35,922 bases of DNA from assembly GCA_041691815.1 (NCBI GenBank), contig JBEPTZ010000037.1:1-35922 (forward strand), written 5' to 3'. A model generated the notes under the pieces. That model was not told the DNA's origin. It saw only the letters and a program-made list of their open reading frames with translations, and searched no databases. The translations under genes were made by a program, and so were the position numbers. The DNA comes from 70-18 sp041691815. GTDB lineage: Bacteria; Pseudomonadota; Alphaproteobacteria; Acetobacterales; Acetobacteraceae. Shown here piece after piece: positions 15,536 to 24,391 of the stretch; position 1 is the first letter of the stretch; each line of letters begins with the position of its first letter.

Positions 15536-17113
15536 TTAGCCTATGCTGGCCTTATCGATGATTGCCTCAGACGGCGCCCTGACCAGCGCGCAGTTGAGCG
15601 TAAGCCGCGGCAGCACCTGATCGAGAAACACCGAGGCGGCGCTGCGCGCGGCGGCCGGCGCGTCGGGCTGGGCCAGCAGGCGGGCGCAGAGCCAGCCGGC
15701 GGTCAGCGTGCCGAGGGCGGCGAGGAACGGTGTTGCGCCGGCCTCGGCGGCGCGTGGTTCGGCCTGGCGCAACCAGTCGGCGGCCTGGTGCAAGCTGGCG
15801 GTGTGCTCGGCCAGCGCGGGGGCCTCGTCGGCGATCTCGGCGAGCAGCGCGGCGACGGCGGCGCCCTGGTCGCGCAGCAGGCCGCGTTTCAGCAGGGTGA
15901 GCGCCTGGATGCCGTTGGTGCCTTCGTAGATCGGCGTGATGCGGGCGTCGCGCAGGTGCTGGGCGGCGCCGGTCTCCTCGATGAAGCCCATGCCGCCATG
16001 CACCTGCACGCCGAGATTGGCCGCCTCGACGCCGGCATCGGTGGCCCAGGCCTTGGCGACCGGGATCAGCAGATCGCCGCGCGGGCCATCGGCGAGGGCC
16101 GCGTAGAGGGTGAGCAGGCGGCCGCCGAGCGCCAGCGCCCGCATGGTCCACAGCATGCGGCGCACGTCGGGGTGCTGGTCGATGGTGGTGCCGCCCTGCG
16201 CGCGCCCGGCGGCGAATTCGGCGGCGCGGCGGAAGGCGCGTTCGGCGGCGGCGACGCCCTGGGTGGCGACGCCGAGGCGGGCGGCGTTCATCATCGCGAA
16301 CATCGAAACCAGTCCGCGGTTCGGTGGCCCGATCATCTCGCCGATTGCGCATTCGAATGCAAGGACGCAGGTCGGGCTGGCGTGGATGCCGAGTTTGTGC
16401 TCGATCGAGACGCAGTTTGCCGGGTTTTTTGCGCCGTTTTCGAGCAGTTTTGGCACCGCGAACAGCGAAATTCCCGCCGATCCGGGCGGTGCATCGGGGA
16501 GCCTGGCGAGCACCAGGTGCAGGATGTTCTCGGCCAGATCGTGCTCGCCATAGGTGATGAAGATTTTCTGGCCGGTGATGCGGTAGCGGTCGCCATCCGG
16601 TTCGGCGCGGGTGCGGATGGCCTCGAGATCGGAGCCGGATTGCGGCTCGGTGAGGCACATCGTGCCGGTCCAGCGCCCCTCGACCATCGGCCGCAGCAGG
16701 CGGGCCTGCTGGTCCTGGGTACCGTGGGTTTCCAACAGCTTGATGGCGTCCTGGGTCAGCAGCGGGCAGAGTCCGAACGCCATGTTGGCCGACGACACCG
16801 GCTCGAAAGCGGCCAGCGCCAGTGCCTCGGGCAGACCCTGGCCGCCATGCGCCTCGCTGGCGGCGATGCCGACCCAGCCGCCCTCGGCATAGGCGCGGTA
16901 GGCCGCCTGGAAGCCATCCGGCATGGTGACGCGGCCATCAGCGAAGCGGGCGCCGGTGCGGTCGCCTGGGGCGTCCAGCGGCGCCAGGACGCCCTCGGCG
17001 AGTTTGGTGGATTCCTCAAGGATGGCAAGGGTTTCCGCCTCGTCCATGGCATCGAAGCCGAGCACGTGGTGCAGCAGCCAGGCGGTTTCGGCGGGGGGGA
17101 CGGTGGTGGGCAT
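15536..17113 (-). CDS. Acyl-CoA dehydrogenase (DmdC-like long form)
   Basis: This FAD enzyme introduces the alpha-beta double bond into acyl-CoA thioesters, passing electrons to ETF. The 525-aa protein shows MCLTEPQSGSDLEAIRT (FAD/substrate motif), ITGQKIFITYGEHD, VQVHGGMGFIEETGAAQHLRDARI, and the catalytic base Glu397 in IYEGTNGIQ. A C-terminal extension of about 110 residues is typical of the DmdC/FadE-like long subfamily (usually nearer 590 aa, so this one is somewhat short). Met 17113 is chosen: GGAG lies 5 nt upstream and homology starts there; the frame is open to 17224. It follows ispDF by 16 nt on the same strand, probably as a co-transcript by chance of layout. Substrate unknown. Confidence 0.9.
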   Translation of the reverse strand: MPTTVPPAETAWLLHHVLGFDAMDEAETLAILEESTKLAEGVLAPLDAPGDRTGARFADGRVTMPDGFQAAYRAYAEGGWVGIAASEAHGGQGLPEALALAAFEPVSSANMAFGLCPLLTQDAIKLLETHGTQDQQARLLRPMVEGRWTGTMCLTEPQSGSDLEAIRTRAEPDGDRYRITGQKIFITYGEHDLAENILHLVLARLPDAPPGSAGISLFAVPKLLENGAKNPANCVSIEHKLGIHASPTCVLAFECAIGEMIGPPNRGLVSMFAMMNAARLGVATQGVAAAERAFRRAAEFAAGRAQGGTTIDQHPDVRRMLWTMRALALGGRLLTLYAALADGPRGDLLIPVAKAWATDAGVEAANLGVQVHGGMGFIEETGAAQHLRDARITPIYEGTNGIQALTLLKRGLLRDQGAAVAALLAEIADEAPALAEHTASLHQAADWLRQAEPRAAEAGATPFLAALGTLTAGWLCARLLAQPDAPAAARSAASVFLDQVLPRLTLNCALVRAPSEAIIDKASIG

Positions 17114-17129
17114 GCGGGCTCCGATCTGC

Positions 17130-18275
17130 CTAATCCGGCAGCAATATTGTGGCCACCGCCTGGGCGGCGATGCCCTCCATGCGGCCGGTGAAGCCGAGGC
17201 GTTCGCTGGTGGTGGCCTTGACACTGATGCGGCTGGGCTCGACGCCGAGCAGGTCGGCGAGGCGGGCGATCATCGCCGGCGCGTGCGGGGTGATTTTCGG
17301 GCGTTCGCAGATCAGTGTCACGTCGGCATTGGCCAGCCTTCCGCCGCGGGCGGCGATGCGGGCGGCGGCGTGGCGCAGGAAGCGGGCGGAATCGGCGTCC
17401 TTGTAGGCGTTGTCGCTGGGCGGGAAGTGGCGGCCGATATCGCCTTCGGCCAGCGCGCCGTAGATAGCATCGCAGAGTGCGTGGATGCCGACATCGGCGT
17501 CGGAATGGCCGGTAAGGCCCTGATCGTGCGGCAGTTCAATGCCACACAGGATAAGCTTGCGGCCGGCGGCCAGCACATGCACGTCGAACCCGGTGCCGAC
17601 GCGGGGCAGCAGGGTTGCCGCCAGGATGCGGTCCAGGCGCACGAAATCCTCCTGATAGGTCAGCTTGATGTTGTCCTCGCTGCCGGCGACCAGGGCGACG
17701 CTGTGGCCAGCGGCTTCCAGGATGGCGGCGTCGTCGGTGGCGCCGGGGCCGGCGGCACGGTGCAGCGCCAGCAGCAGCGGGAAATGGAAGGCCTGCGGGG
17801 TCTGGGCGCGGAACAGGTTTTCGCGCGGCACGGTGGCGGCGATGCTGCCGTCCTGGCCGCGTTTCAGCGTGTCGGCGACCGGCACTGCCGGGATGGCGCC
17901 GGGGTGGCGGTGCAGGGCTTGCAGCAGCGCCGCGATGGTGCCGGCGGGGATCAGCGGGCGGGCGCCGTCATGCACCAGCACGATCTCTGGCGCGTGGGGC
18001 AGCAGCGCCTCCAGCCCGGCGCGGACGCTGTCCTGGCGGGCGGCGCCACCGGCGACCGGGGGCAGGAAATCCAGGCCGGCCAGGGCGTTGGCGATCGCGG
18101 TGGGGTCGCCGACCGGTTGCAGCAGCGCCCCTTCGGCGAGCAATGCCTGGGCAGCGTGGCGCAGCACCGGTTGGCCGGCGATGGACAGAAACTGCTTGGC
18201 GGTTTCGGCGCCGAACCGGCTGCCGGAACCGGCGGCCAGCAGCAGGGCAGCGAAGCGGGGCGGGGCGGCGGACAT
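17130..18275 (-). CDS. ispDF: Bifunctional MEP cytidylyltransferase / MECDP synthase (IspDF)
   Basis: This 381-aa fusion carries two non-consecutive steps of the MEP isoprenoid pathway. IspD (about 1-222; LLAAGSGSRFGAETAKQFL, then VLVHDGARPLI and FRAQTPQAF) makes CDP-methylerythritol. IspF (about 224-381; VGTGFDVHVL with metal ligands Asp231 and His233, GHSDADVGIHALCDAI, FPPSDNAYKDADS) cyclises CDP-ME-2-phosphate. The fusion is common in alphaproteobacteria. The segment between PVLRHAAQALL and QPVGDP is a few residues shorter than usual. No SD sequence is visible. The gene is divergent from dusB with an 81-nt gap. Confidence 0.96.
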   Translation of the reverse strand: MSAAPPRFAALLLAAGSGSRFGAETAKQFLSIAGQPVLRHAAQALLAEGALLQPVGDPTAIANALAGLDFLPPVAGGAARQDSVRAGLEALLPHAPEIVLVHDGARPLIPAGTIAALLQALHRHPGAIPAVPVADTLKRGQDGSIAATVPRENLFRAQTPQAFHFPLLLALHRAAGPGATDDAAILEAAGHSVALVAGSEDNIKLTYQEDFVRLDRILAATLLPRVGTGFDVHVLAAGRKLILCGIELPHDQGLTGHSDADVGIHALCDAIYGALAEGDIGRHFPPSDNAYKDADSARFLRHAAARIAARGGRLANADVTLICERPKITPHAPAMIARLADLLGVEPSRISVKATTSERLGFTGRMEGIAAQAVATILLPD

Positions 18276-18310
18276 GGCGCAAACTCGCCGCGCGCGGCCG
18301 GCGCGTCAAC

Positions 18311-18350
18311 CGGCTTGCGCATTGCGCAGCGGGGCGGTGCGGCCTATTTT
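18311..18350 (+). promoter_or_regulatory. Candidate promoter(s) for dusB-ntrBCYX operon
   Basis: Two overlapping readings are possible. A sigma-70-like promoter has TTGCGC (18322-18327), a 17-nt spacer and TATTTT (18345-18350); it would start transcription at the dusB ATG (18357), giving a leaderless mRNA. A sigma-54-like element (GGC at 18312-18314, TTGC at 18322-18325) has the correct GG-N10-GC spacing but misses several consensus bases. TGCGCA occurs twice (18321-18333 region). No SD sequence precedes the ATG. Confidence 0.4.
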
Positions 18351-18356
18351 GCCCAA

Positions 18357-19415
18357 ATGATAGGCACTGCTCCCACTCCCGTTCCAGCATTCCGTCCACT
18401 GCGGCCGATCGACGTCGGCGGCGTGGTGATTGAGACCCCGGTGATCCTGGCGCCAATGTCCGGCGTGACCGACCTGCCGTTCCGCCGGCTGGCGCGCGAA
18501 TTGGGCGCCGGCCTGGTGGTCAGCGAGATGATCGCCTCCTGGGCGATGGTGCGGGAGAATCAGGCGACCCTGCGCATGGCCGGCATGGATGGCAGCCCGA
18601 GTTCGCTGCAATTGGCCGGCTGCGACCCCGGGGCGATGGCCGAGGCGGCGCGGATGGGGGCGGCGCGCGGGGCGGATATCATCGACATCAATTTCGGCTG
18701 CCCGGTGCGCAAGGTGGCAGTCGGCCAGATGGCCGGCAGCGCGCTGATGCGCGATGAACTAGGGGCGGCGCGGATTCTGGAAGCCACGGTGCGGGCGGTG
18801 GATGTGCCGGTGACCTTGAAGATGCGGATGGGCTGGGACCATGCCAGCCTGAACGCGCCGAAACTGGCCAGGATTGCCCAGGAGTGCGGCATCCGCATGG
18901 TGACGGTGCATGGCCGCACGCGGCAGCAATTCTATACCGGGACGGCCGACTGGGCGTTCATCGCCCAGGTGAAGGACGCGGTGCAAATCCCGGTTATTGC
19001 GAACGGCGATATTCTCACCGAGGACGATGCCGCCGCCGCGTTGGCGCAGTCCGGCGCCGATGGGGTGATGATCGGGCGGGGCTGTTATGGGCGGCCGTGG
19101 TTTCCGGCCCAGGTGGCGCAGTATCTGACCACCGGCGAGCGCGTGGCCGAACCGGCGCTGGCGCGGCAGAAAGAGATACTTATAACGCATTACAATTCTA
19201 TGTTATCACATTTCGGCGTCGAAGCAGGTCTGCGGCTGGCCCGCAAGCATGTCGGCTGGTATTCGCGCGGGCTGCGGGGTTCGGCGGAGTTTCGCGCCGA
19301 GGTGATGGGGCTGGGCGATGCCGGGGCGGTGCTGGCGCGGATCGACCAGTTCTTCGACCCGCTGATCGAGCTCGGCGCCGATTGCCGTGCCGAGCTGGTG
19401 GCCGAGGCGGCATGA
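18357..19415 (+). CDS. dusB: tRNA-dihydrouridine synthase B (NifR3)
   Basis: This FMN enzyme reduces specific uridines in tRNA to dihydrouridine using NADPH. The 352-aa protein has VILAPMSGVTDLPFRRL, INFGCPVRKV with the catalytic Cys, AGSALMRD, TLKMRMGWD, MVTVHGRTRQQFYTGTADW and VIANGDI...ADGVMIGRG, all family blocks of the TIM barrel, then a helical tRNA-binding C terminus. It heads the nifR3-ntrB-ntrC-ntrY-ntrX cluster typical of alphaproteobacteria and overlaps ntrB by ATGA. A stretch near 19175-19212 is AT-rich and built of rare codons (ATA, CTT, ATA, TCT, TTA, TCA), unlike the rest of the gene; it may hide an internal promoter for ntrBC. Confidence 0.95.
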   Translation: MIGTAPTPVPAFRPLRPIDVGGVVIETPVILAPMSGVTDLPFRRLARELGAGLVVSEMIASWAMVRENQATLRMAGMDGSPSSLQLAGCDPGAMAEAARMGAARGADIIDINFGCPVRKVAVGQMAGSALMRDELGAARILEATVRAVDVPVTLKMRMGWDHASLNAPKLARIAQECGIRMVTVHGRTRQQFYTGTADWAFIAQVKDAVQIPVIANGDILTEDDAAAALAQSGADGVMIGRGCYGRPWFPAQVAQYLTTGERVAEPALARQKEILITHYNSMLSHFGVEAGLRLARKHVGWYSRGLRGSAEFRAEVMGLGDAGAVLARIDQFFDPLIELGADCRAELVAEAA

Positions 19416-20554
19416 CCGGCCTCGCCCTGCGGGTGATCGAGCCGGGGGAACCGGCGCGCCACAAGGCGGGGCGGCTGCCCGAGGCGGTGGCGCTGCTGGC
19501 GGCGCTGCCGGTGCCGGTGGTGGTGCTGGACGCGGCCTGCCGGTTCCGCTTCGCCAATCCGGCCGCCGAGCAGTTTTTCGGCACTTCGCTGGGGCCGCTG
19601 CTGCACATGGCGCTGGCCGACTTGGTGCCATCGGATAATCCGATCTTCCTGCTGATCGCCCAGGTGCGGGCCGAGAATGTGACCGTTCTGGAGCATGACC
19701 TGGCGCTGGACAGCCCGGTGCTGCGCAAGACCGGCATCACCGTGCAGGGCGCGCCGCTGCCGGAGGAGCCGGGGTCGGTGGTGCTGGTGTTGCAGGATGC
19801 CTCGCGGCCGCGGGCGCTGGACCGGCAGCTGGGGTTTCGCAGTGCGGCGCGCAGCGTGGCCGGCATGGCGGCGATCCTGGCGCATGAGGTGAAGAACCCG
19901 CTATCGGGGATCCGCGGCGCGGCGCAGTTGCTGGAGGCCGGCGCGTCCGGAGCGGACCGCGACCTGGCGGTGCTGATCCGCGACGAGGCCGACCGCATCC
20001 GGGCACTGGTGGAGCGGATGGAGGTGTTCGGCGAGACGCCGGTGGCGCGCGGGGCGGTGAACATCCATCGGGTACTGGAGCATGTGCGCCGGCTGGCGCA
20101 GAGCGGCTTCGCCGCCGGGCTGCGGTTCAGCGAGGCGTATGATCCGTCGCTGCCGCCGGTGCATGGCAACCGCGACCAACTGGTGCAGGTGGTGCTGAAC
20201 CTGGTGAAGAACGCCGCCGAGGCGCTGCAACAGGCGGGGATGGGGGAGCAAGGCGAGATCGTGCTGGCCACCGCCTATCGGCAGGGCATGCGGCTGGCGG
20301 TGCCGGGCCGCGAGACGCGGATGCATCTGCCACTGGTGGTGAGCGTGCGCGACAACGGGCCGGGGATCGGCGCCGAGATGCAGGCCAACCTGTTCGACCC
20401 GTTCGTCACCTCCAAGCATTCCGGCAGCGGGCTGGGGCTGGCGCTGGTGGCCAAGCTGGTGGCCGAGCATGGCGGGCTGATCGAGGTGGACAGCCGGCCG
20501 GGGCGCACCGAATTCCGCCTGCATCTGCCGATGCTGGCCGAGGGTGGCGGATGA
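19412..20554 (+). CDS. ntrB: Nitrogen-regulation histidine kinase NtrB
   Basis: This soluble 380-aa sensor kinase/phosphatase acts with PII (GlnB) to phosphorylate NtrC under nitrogen limitation. It has an N-terminal PAS domain (about 25-135; PVPVVVLDAACRFRFANPAAEQFFG), the H-box AHEVKNPLSGIRGAAQLLE with phospho-acceptor His158, an N-box VVLNLVKNAAEAL, and G-boxes VSVRDNGPGIG and GSGLGLALVAKLV. No membrane helices. The start overlaps the dusB stop and the stop overlaps the ntrC start, both by ATGA, so expression is probably coupled throughout. Confidence 0.95.
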   Translation: MTGLALRVIEPGEPARHKAGRLPEAVALLAALPVPVVVLDAACRFRFANPAAEQFFGTSLGPLLHMALADLVPSDNPIFLLIAQVRAENVTVLEHDLALDSPVLRKTGITVQGAPLPEEPGSVVLVLQDASRPRALDRQLGFRSAARSVAGMAAILAHEVKNPLSGIRGAAQLLEAGASGADRDLAVLIRDEADRIRALVERMEVFGETPVARGAVNIHRVLEHVRRLAQSGFAAGLRFSEAYDPSLPPVHGNRDQLVQVVLNLVKNAAEALQQAGMGEQGEIVLATAYRQGMRLAVPGRETRMHLPLVVSVRDNGPGIGAEMQANLFDPFVTSKHSGSGLGLALVAKLVAEHGGLIEVDSRPGRTEFRLHLPMLAEGGG

Positions 20555-22026
20555 CGATTCCGACCATCCTGGTGGCCGATGACGACCGCTCGATCCGCAC
20601 CGTGCTGACCGAGGCGCTGGGCCGTGCCGGCTACCAGGTGCAGAGCGCCGGCAATGCCGCGACGCTGTGGCGCTGGGTGGAGGAGGGCGAGGGCGACCTG
20701 GTGATCACCGACGTGGTGATGCCGGACGGCAACGGGCTGGACCTGATCCCGCGCATCCGCGCCATCCGCCCCGATCTGCGGGTGATCGTGATGAGCGCGC
20801 AGTCGACGCTGATGACCGCGGTGACGGCGGCCCAGCGCGGGGCGTTCGAGTATCTGCCGAAGCCGTTCGACCTTGGCGAGTTGCTGGCGGCGGTGGCGCG
20901 GGCGCTGGCGGCGGCGCCGATTGCGGTGCCGGTGCCGGCTGCCGCGCGCCAGCGGGAGGAGCGGCTGCCGCTGATCGGCCGCAGCGGCGCGATGCAGGAG
21001 ATCTATCGGACCATCGCCCGGCTGACCACCGCCGACCTGACGGTGATGATCAACGGCGAGAGCGGCACCGGCAAGGAACTGGTGGCCCGCGCGCTGCATG
21101 ATTACGGCCGCCGGCGGGGCGGGCCGTTCGTGGCGATCAACATGGCGGCGATACCGCGCGAGTTGATCGAGAGCGAGTTGTTCGGCCATGAGCGCGGCGC
21201 CTTCACCGGCGCCACCCAGCGCAGCCAGGGCCGCTTCGAGCAGGCGGCTGCCGGGACGCTGTTTCTCGACGAGATCGGCGACATGCCGGCCGAGGCGCAG
21301 ACCAGGCTGCTGCGGGTGCTGCAGGAGGGCGAGTTCACCACCGTCGGCGGCCGTCAGCCGATCCGCGCCAACGTGCGGATCATCGCCGCCACCCATCGCG
21401 ACCTGCGCGCGGCGATCCGGCAGGGGCAGTTTCGCGAGGATTTGTTCTATCGGTTGAACGTGGTGCCGATCCGCCTGCCGCCGCTGCGCGAGCGGGCCGA
21501 GGACGTGGCCGACCTGGCGCGGCATTTTCTCGCCCAGGCGCAGGATGGCGGGCTGCCGGGCAAGGCGCTGGACCAGGGGGCGATCGAGGCGTTGGGCCGA
21601 TATCGCTGGCCGGGCAATGTGCGCGAACTGGAGAACCTGATGCGCCGGCTGGCGGCGCTGTGCCCGGACGAGGTGATCGGGGCGGCGGTGATCGAGGCCG
21701 AACTGGCCGAGGGGGCGGCGCTTGACGACGTGCCCGGTGCGGTGGCGTCGGCAGGCGAGGCTGGCGGCTACGACGCCGGGGAGCCGCTGGCGCGGGCGGT
21801 GGAGCGGCATATTCGCCAGTTTCTCGCCGCCCACCCGGAGGGCGCCGGGCCGCAGGACATCTATGACCGGGTGCTGGCCGAGGTGGAGCGGCCGCTGATC
21901 CGCATGACCCTGGCGGCGACCCGCGGCAACCAGATTCGCGCGGCGGCGATGCTGGGGCTGAACCGCAACACGCTGCGCAAGAAGATCCGCGACCTGGAGA
22001 TACCGGTGGTGCGGGGGATCGGCTGA
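20551..22026 (+). CDS. ntrC: Sigma-54-dependent nitrogen response regulator NtrC
   Basis: This activator binds enhancers and opens sigma-54 promoters of nitrogen-assimilation genes when phosphorylated by NtrB. The 491-aa protein has a receiver domain with phospho-acceptor Asp54 (VITDVVMPDG) and Lys in LPKPFD. The AAA+ domain (about 140-385) has Walker A GESGTGKE (169-176), the sigma-54-contact loop GAFTGA (216-221) and Walker B LFLDEIGDM. The C-terminal Fis-type helix-turn-helix is AAAMLGLNRNTLRKKIRDL. Length and motifs are complete. One base separates it from ntrY. Confidence 0.97.
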   Translation: MTIPTILVADDDRSIRTVLTEALGRAGYQVQSAGNAATLWRWVEEGEGDLVITDVVMPDGNGLDLIPRIRAIRPDLRVIVMSAQSTLMTAVTAAQRGAFEYLPKPFDLGELLAAVARALAAAPIAVPVPAAARQREERLPLIGRSGAMQEIYRTIARLTTADLTVMINGESGTGKELVARALHDYGRRRGGPFVAINMAAIPRELIESELFGHERGAFTGATQRSQGRFEQAAAGTLFLDEIGDMPAEAQTRLLRVLQEGEFTTVGGRQPIRANVRIIAATHRDLRAAIRQGQFREDLFYRLNVVPIRLPPLRERAEDVADLARHFLAQAQDGGLPGKALDQGAIEALGRYRWPGNVRELENLMRRLAALCPDEVIGAAVIEAELAEGAALDDVPGAVASAGEAGGYDAGEPLARAVERHIRQFLAAHPEGAGPQDIYDRVLAEVERPLIRMTLAATRGNQIRAAAMLGLNRNTLRKKIRDLEIPVVRGIG

Positions 22027-22027
22027 G

Positions 22028-24355
22028 ATGAGCGGTGGGGTGATCGGCGGACTCCCCGCGGGGCCGCGCCGCTCCTGGCTGCGGCGGGCGCTGGCGGCGC
22101 TGATGGGCAAGCTCTCCACCCTGCTGCTGGCGCTGTTCGCGCTGGTGCTGGGGATCGTGACCTTCGTGGTGCTGGCCGGCGGGCTGCCGCGGCCGAACCA
22201 GGTGGTCGGGCTGGTGTTCGCCAACCTGGCGGTGCTGCTGCTGCTGGGAGCACTGCTGGCCGCCAGGCTGACCCGGATGTGGATGGAGCGGCGGCGGGGG
22301 GCGGCCGGCTCGCAACTGCATGTGCGGCTGGTGCTGCTGTTCGGCGGCGTGGCGGTGACGCCGGCGATCGTGGTGGCGCTGTTCTCGACGGTGTTCTTCC
22401 ATCTCGGCATCCAGGCCTGGTTCAACGAGCCGGTGCGCACCGCGTTGCAGGAGAGCCTGGAGGTGAGCCGCGGCTATGCCGAGGAGCATCGCAACAATAT
22501 CCGCGCCGACGCGCTGGGGATGGCCAACGACATCTCCCGCGCCGGGCGGATGCTGGCCTTCGACCCGGCCGGGTTCGCCAATTTCCTGTCGACCCAGACC
22601 ACCCTGCGCGGGCTGACCGAGGCGCTGATCTACGAGCCGGTGACCGGGCAGGTGATCGCCTCGGCGGGCTCGGCTTCGGTGGGGCCGTCGGCAGAACTGC
22701 CGCCGCAATGGGCCACCGACAGCGCGCTCAAGGGCAATGTGGCGCTGCTCGGCAGCCCGGATTCGACGCGGGTGCGCGCCGTGGTGGCGCTGGACGCCAC
22801 GCCGGCGCTGCTGCTGATGGTCGGGCGGCCGGTGGACCCGGCGATCCTGGAGCATATCGCCCGCACCGAGCGGGCGGTGGCGGAATATGACCGGCTGGAC
22901 AAGAACCGCTCAGGATTGCAGATCACCTTCGCGCTGATCTTCGCGCTGGTGGCGCTGCTGGTGCTGGCCGCCGCGGTGCTGATCGGGCTGCTGATCGCCA
23001 ACCAGATTGCCCGCCCGGTGGGGTCGCTGATCACCGCCGCCGAGCGGGTGCGGGCCGGCGATCTGGCGGTGCGGGTGCCGGAGGCGGATACCGGCGACGA
23101 GCTGGCCTCGCTGTCGCGCGCATTCAACCGGATGACCGGGCAGTTGGCCGCACAGCGCAGCGAGTTGATGGACGCCTACAGCCAGATCGACGCAAGGCGG
23201 CGGTTTACCGAGGCGGTGCTGTCCGGCGTGTCGGCAGGCGTGATCGGGCTGGACGCAGAGGGCCGCATCGACCTGCCGAACCGCGCGGCGAGCCAGTTGC
23301 TCGGGCTCGATCTGATGGCGGCGACCGGGCAGGCGCTGGAGCAGGTGGTGCCGGAATTCGCGCCGCTGCTGGCCGCCGCGCGGGCGAACCCGGCGCGGGC
23401 GCATACCGCGCAGGTGCAGATCGGGCCGGCCAGCCATCGGCGCATGCTGCTGCTGCGGATCGGCGCCGATCATCCGGAACTGGCCGGGGAGGTGGTGGAG
23501 GAGGAGCAGAATGCGCCGGCCGGGGCCAGCGGCTTCCATTTTGTCGCCACCTTCGATGACATCACCGAACTGCAATCGGCCCAGCGCAAGGCGGCGTGGG
23601 CGGATGTGGCGCGGCGGATCGCCCATGAAATCAAGAATCCGCTGACCCCGATCCAGCTTTCCGCTGAGCGGCTGAAGCGCAAATTCACCCGCGAGATCAC
23701 CTCAGACCCCGAGACCTTCATCCAGTGCGCCGACACCATCGTGCGGCATGTCGGCGAGATTGGGCGGATGGTGGACGAGTTTTCCGCGTTTGCGCGGATG
23801 CCGCAGCCGGTGATCCGGCCGGAGGATGTCGGGCGGGTGGCGCGCGAGGCGCTGGTGCTGCAACGCACCGCGCGGCCGCAGATCGAGTGGGTGACGGATA
23901 TTCCCGAGCGTGGGCCGGTGGCGCCGTGCGACCGCCGGCTGCTCGGCCAGGCGCTGACCAACCTGCTGCAGAATGCCGCTGATGCGGTGCGGATGCGGGC
24001 GGAGGCGGGGCGGGCCAACAGCACGCCCGAGTCGGAGGCGGCGGCGGGCGAGACGCCGGCGCATATCGGGCGAATCGAGGTGCGAGTGTGGACCGAGGAC
24101 GACGCGGTGGTGGTGCGGGTGGCCGATGACGGGGTCGGGCTGCCGGGCGAGGATCGCGGGCGGCTGACCGAGCCCTATGTGACCTATAAACCCAAGGGAA
24201 CCGGCCTGGGACTGGCGATTGTCAAAAAGATCATGGAGGATCAGGGCGGCACGCTGCTGCTGGACGATCGCGCCGCGGCGGCGGATTGGCCCGGCGGCGG
24301 GGCGGTGGCGACGTTGCGCTGGCCGTTGAAAGATGCGGACGACGCCGCGGCGTGA
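22028..24355 (+). CDS. ntrY: Membrane-bound sensor histidine kinase NtrY
   Basis: This 775-aa inner-membrane kinase is the partner of NtrX; in alphaproteobacteria the pair is linked to nitrogen and redox control. Three N-terminal helices (about residues 30-50, 57-80 and 97-120) precede a periplasmic region (about 125-295). A fourth helix (about 300-325; FALIFALVALLVLAAAVLIG) leads into a HAMP domain (ARPVGSLITAAERVRAGDL), a PAS domain (about 385-500), the H-box RRIAHEIKNPLTPIQLSAE with His533, an N-box LTNLLQNAADAVR and G-boxes VADDGVGLP and GTGLGLAIVKKIM. It begins one base after ntrC, without a promoter of its own. Confidence 0.95.
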   Translation: MSGGVIGGLPAGPRRSWLRRALAALMGKLSTLLLALFALVLGIVTFVVLAGGLPRPNQVVGLVFANLAVLLLLGALLAARLTRMWMERRRGAAGSQLHVRLVLLFGGVAVTPAIVVALFSTVFFHLGIQAWFNEPVRTALQESLEVSRGYAEEHRNNIRADALGMANDISRAGRMLAFDPAGFANFLSTQTTLRGLTEALIYEPVTGQVIASAGSASVGPSAELPPQWATDSALKGNVALLGSPDSTRVRAVVALDATPALLLMVGRPVDPAILEHIARTERAVAEYDRLDKNRSGLQITFALIFALVALLVLAAAVLIGLLIANQIARPVGSLITAAERVRAGDLAVRVPEADTGDELASLSRAFNRMTGQLAAQRSELMDAYSQIDARRRFTEAVLSGVSAGVIGLDAEGRIDLPNRAASQLLGLDLMAATGQALEQVVPEFAPLLAAARANPARAHTAQVQIGPASHRRMLLLRIGADHPELAGEVVEEEQNAPAGASGFHFVATFDDITELQSAQRKAAWADVARRIAHEIKNPLTPIQLSAERLKRKFTREITSDPETFIQCADTIVRHVGEIGRMVDEFSAFARMPQPVIRPEDVGRVAREALVLQRTARPQIEWVTDIPERGPVAPCDRRLLGQALTNLLQNAADAVRMRAEAGRANSTPESEAAAGETPAHIGRIEVRVWTEDDAVVVRVADDGVGLPGEDRGRLTEPYVTYKPKGTGLGLAIVKKIMEDQGGTLLLDDRAAAADWPGGGAVATLRWPLKDADDAAA

Positions 24356-24391
24356 TACCCATGCCGGGAGACCTCCCGCACTGGAGCCACG

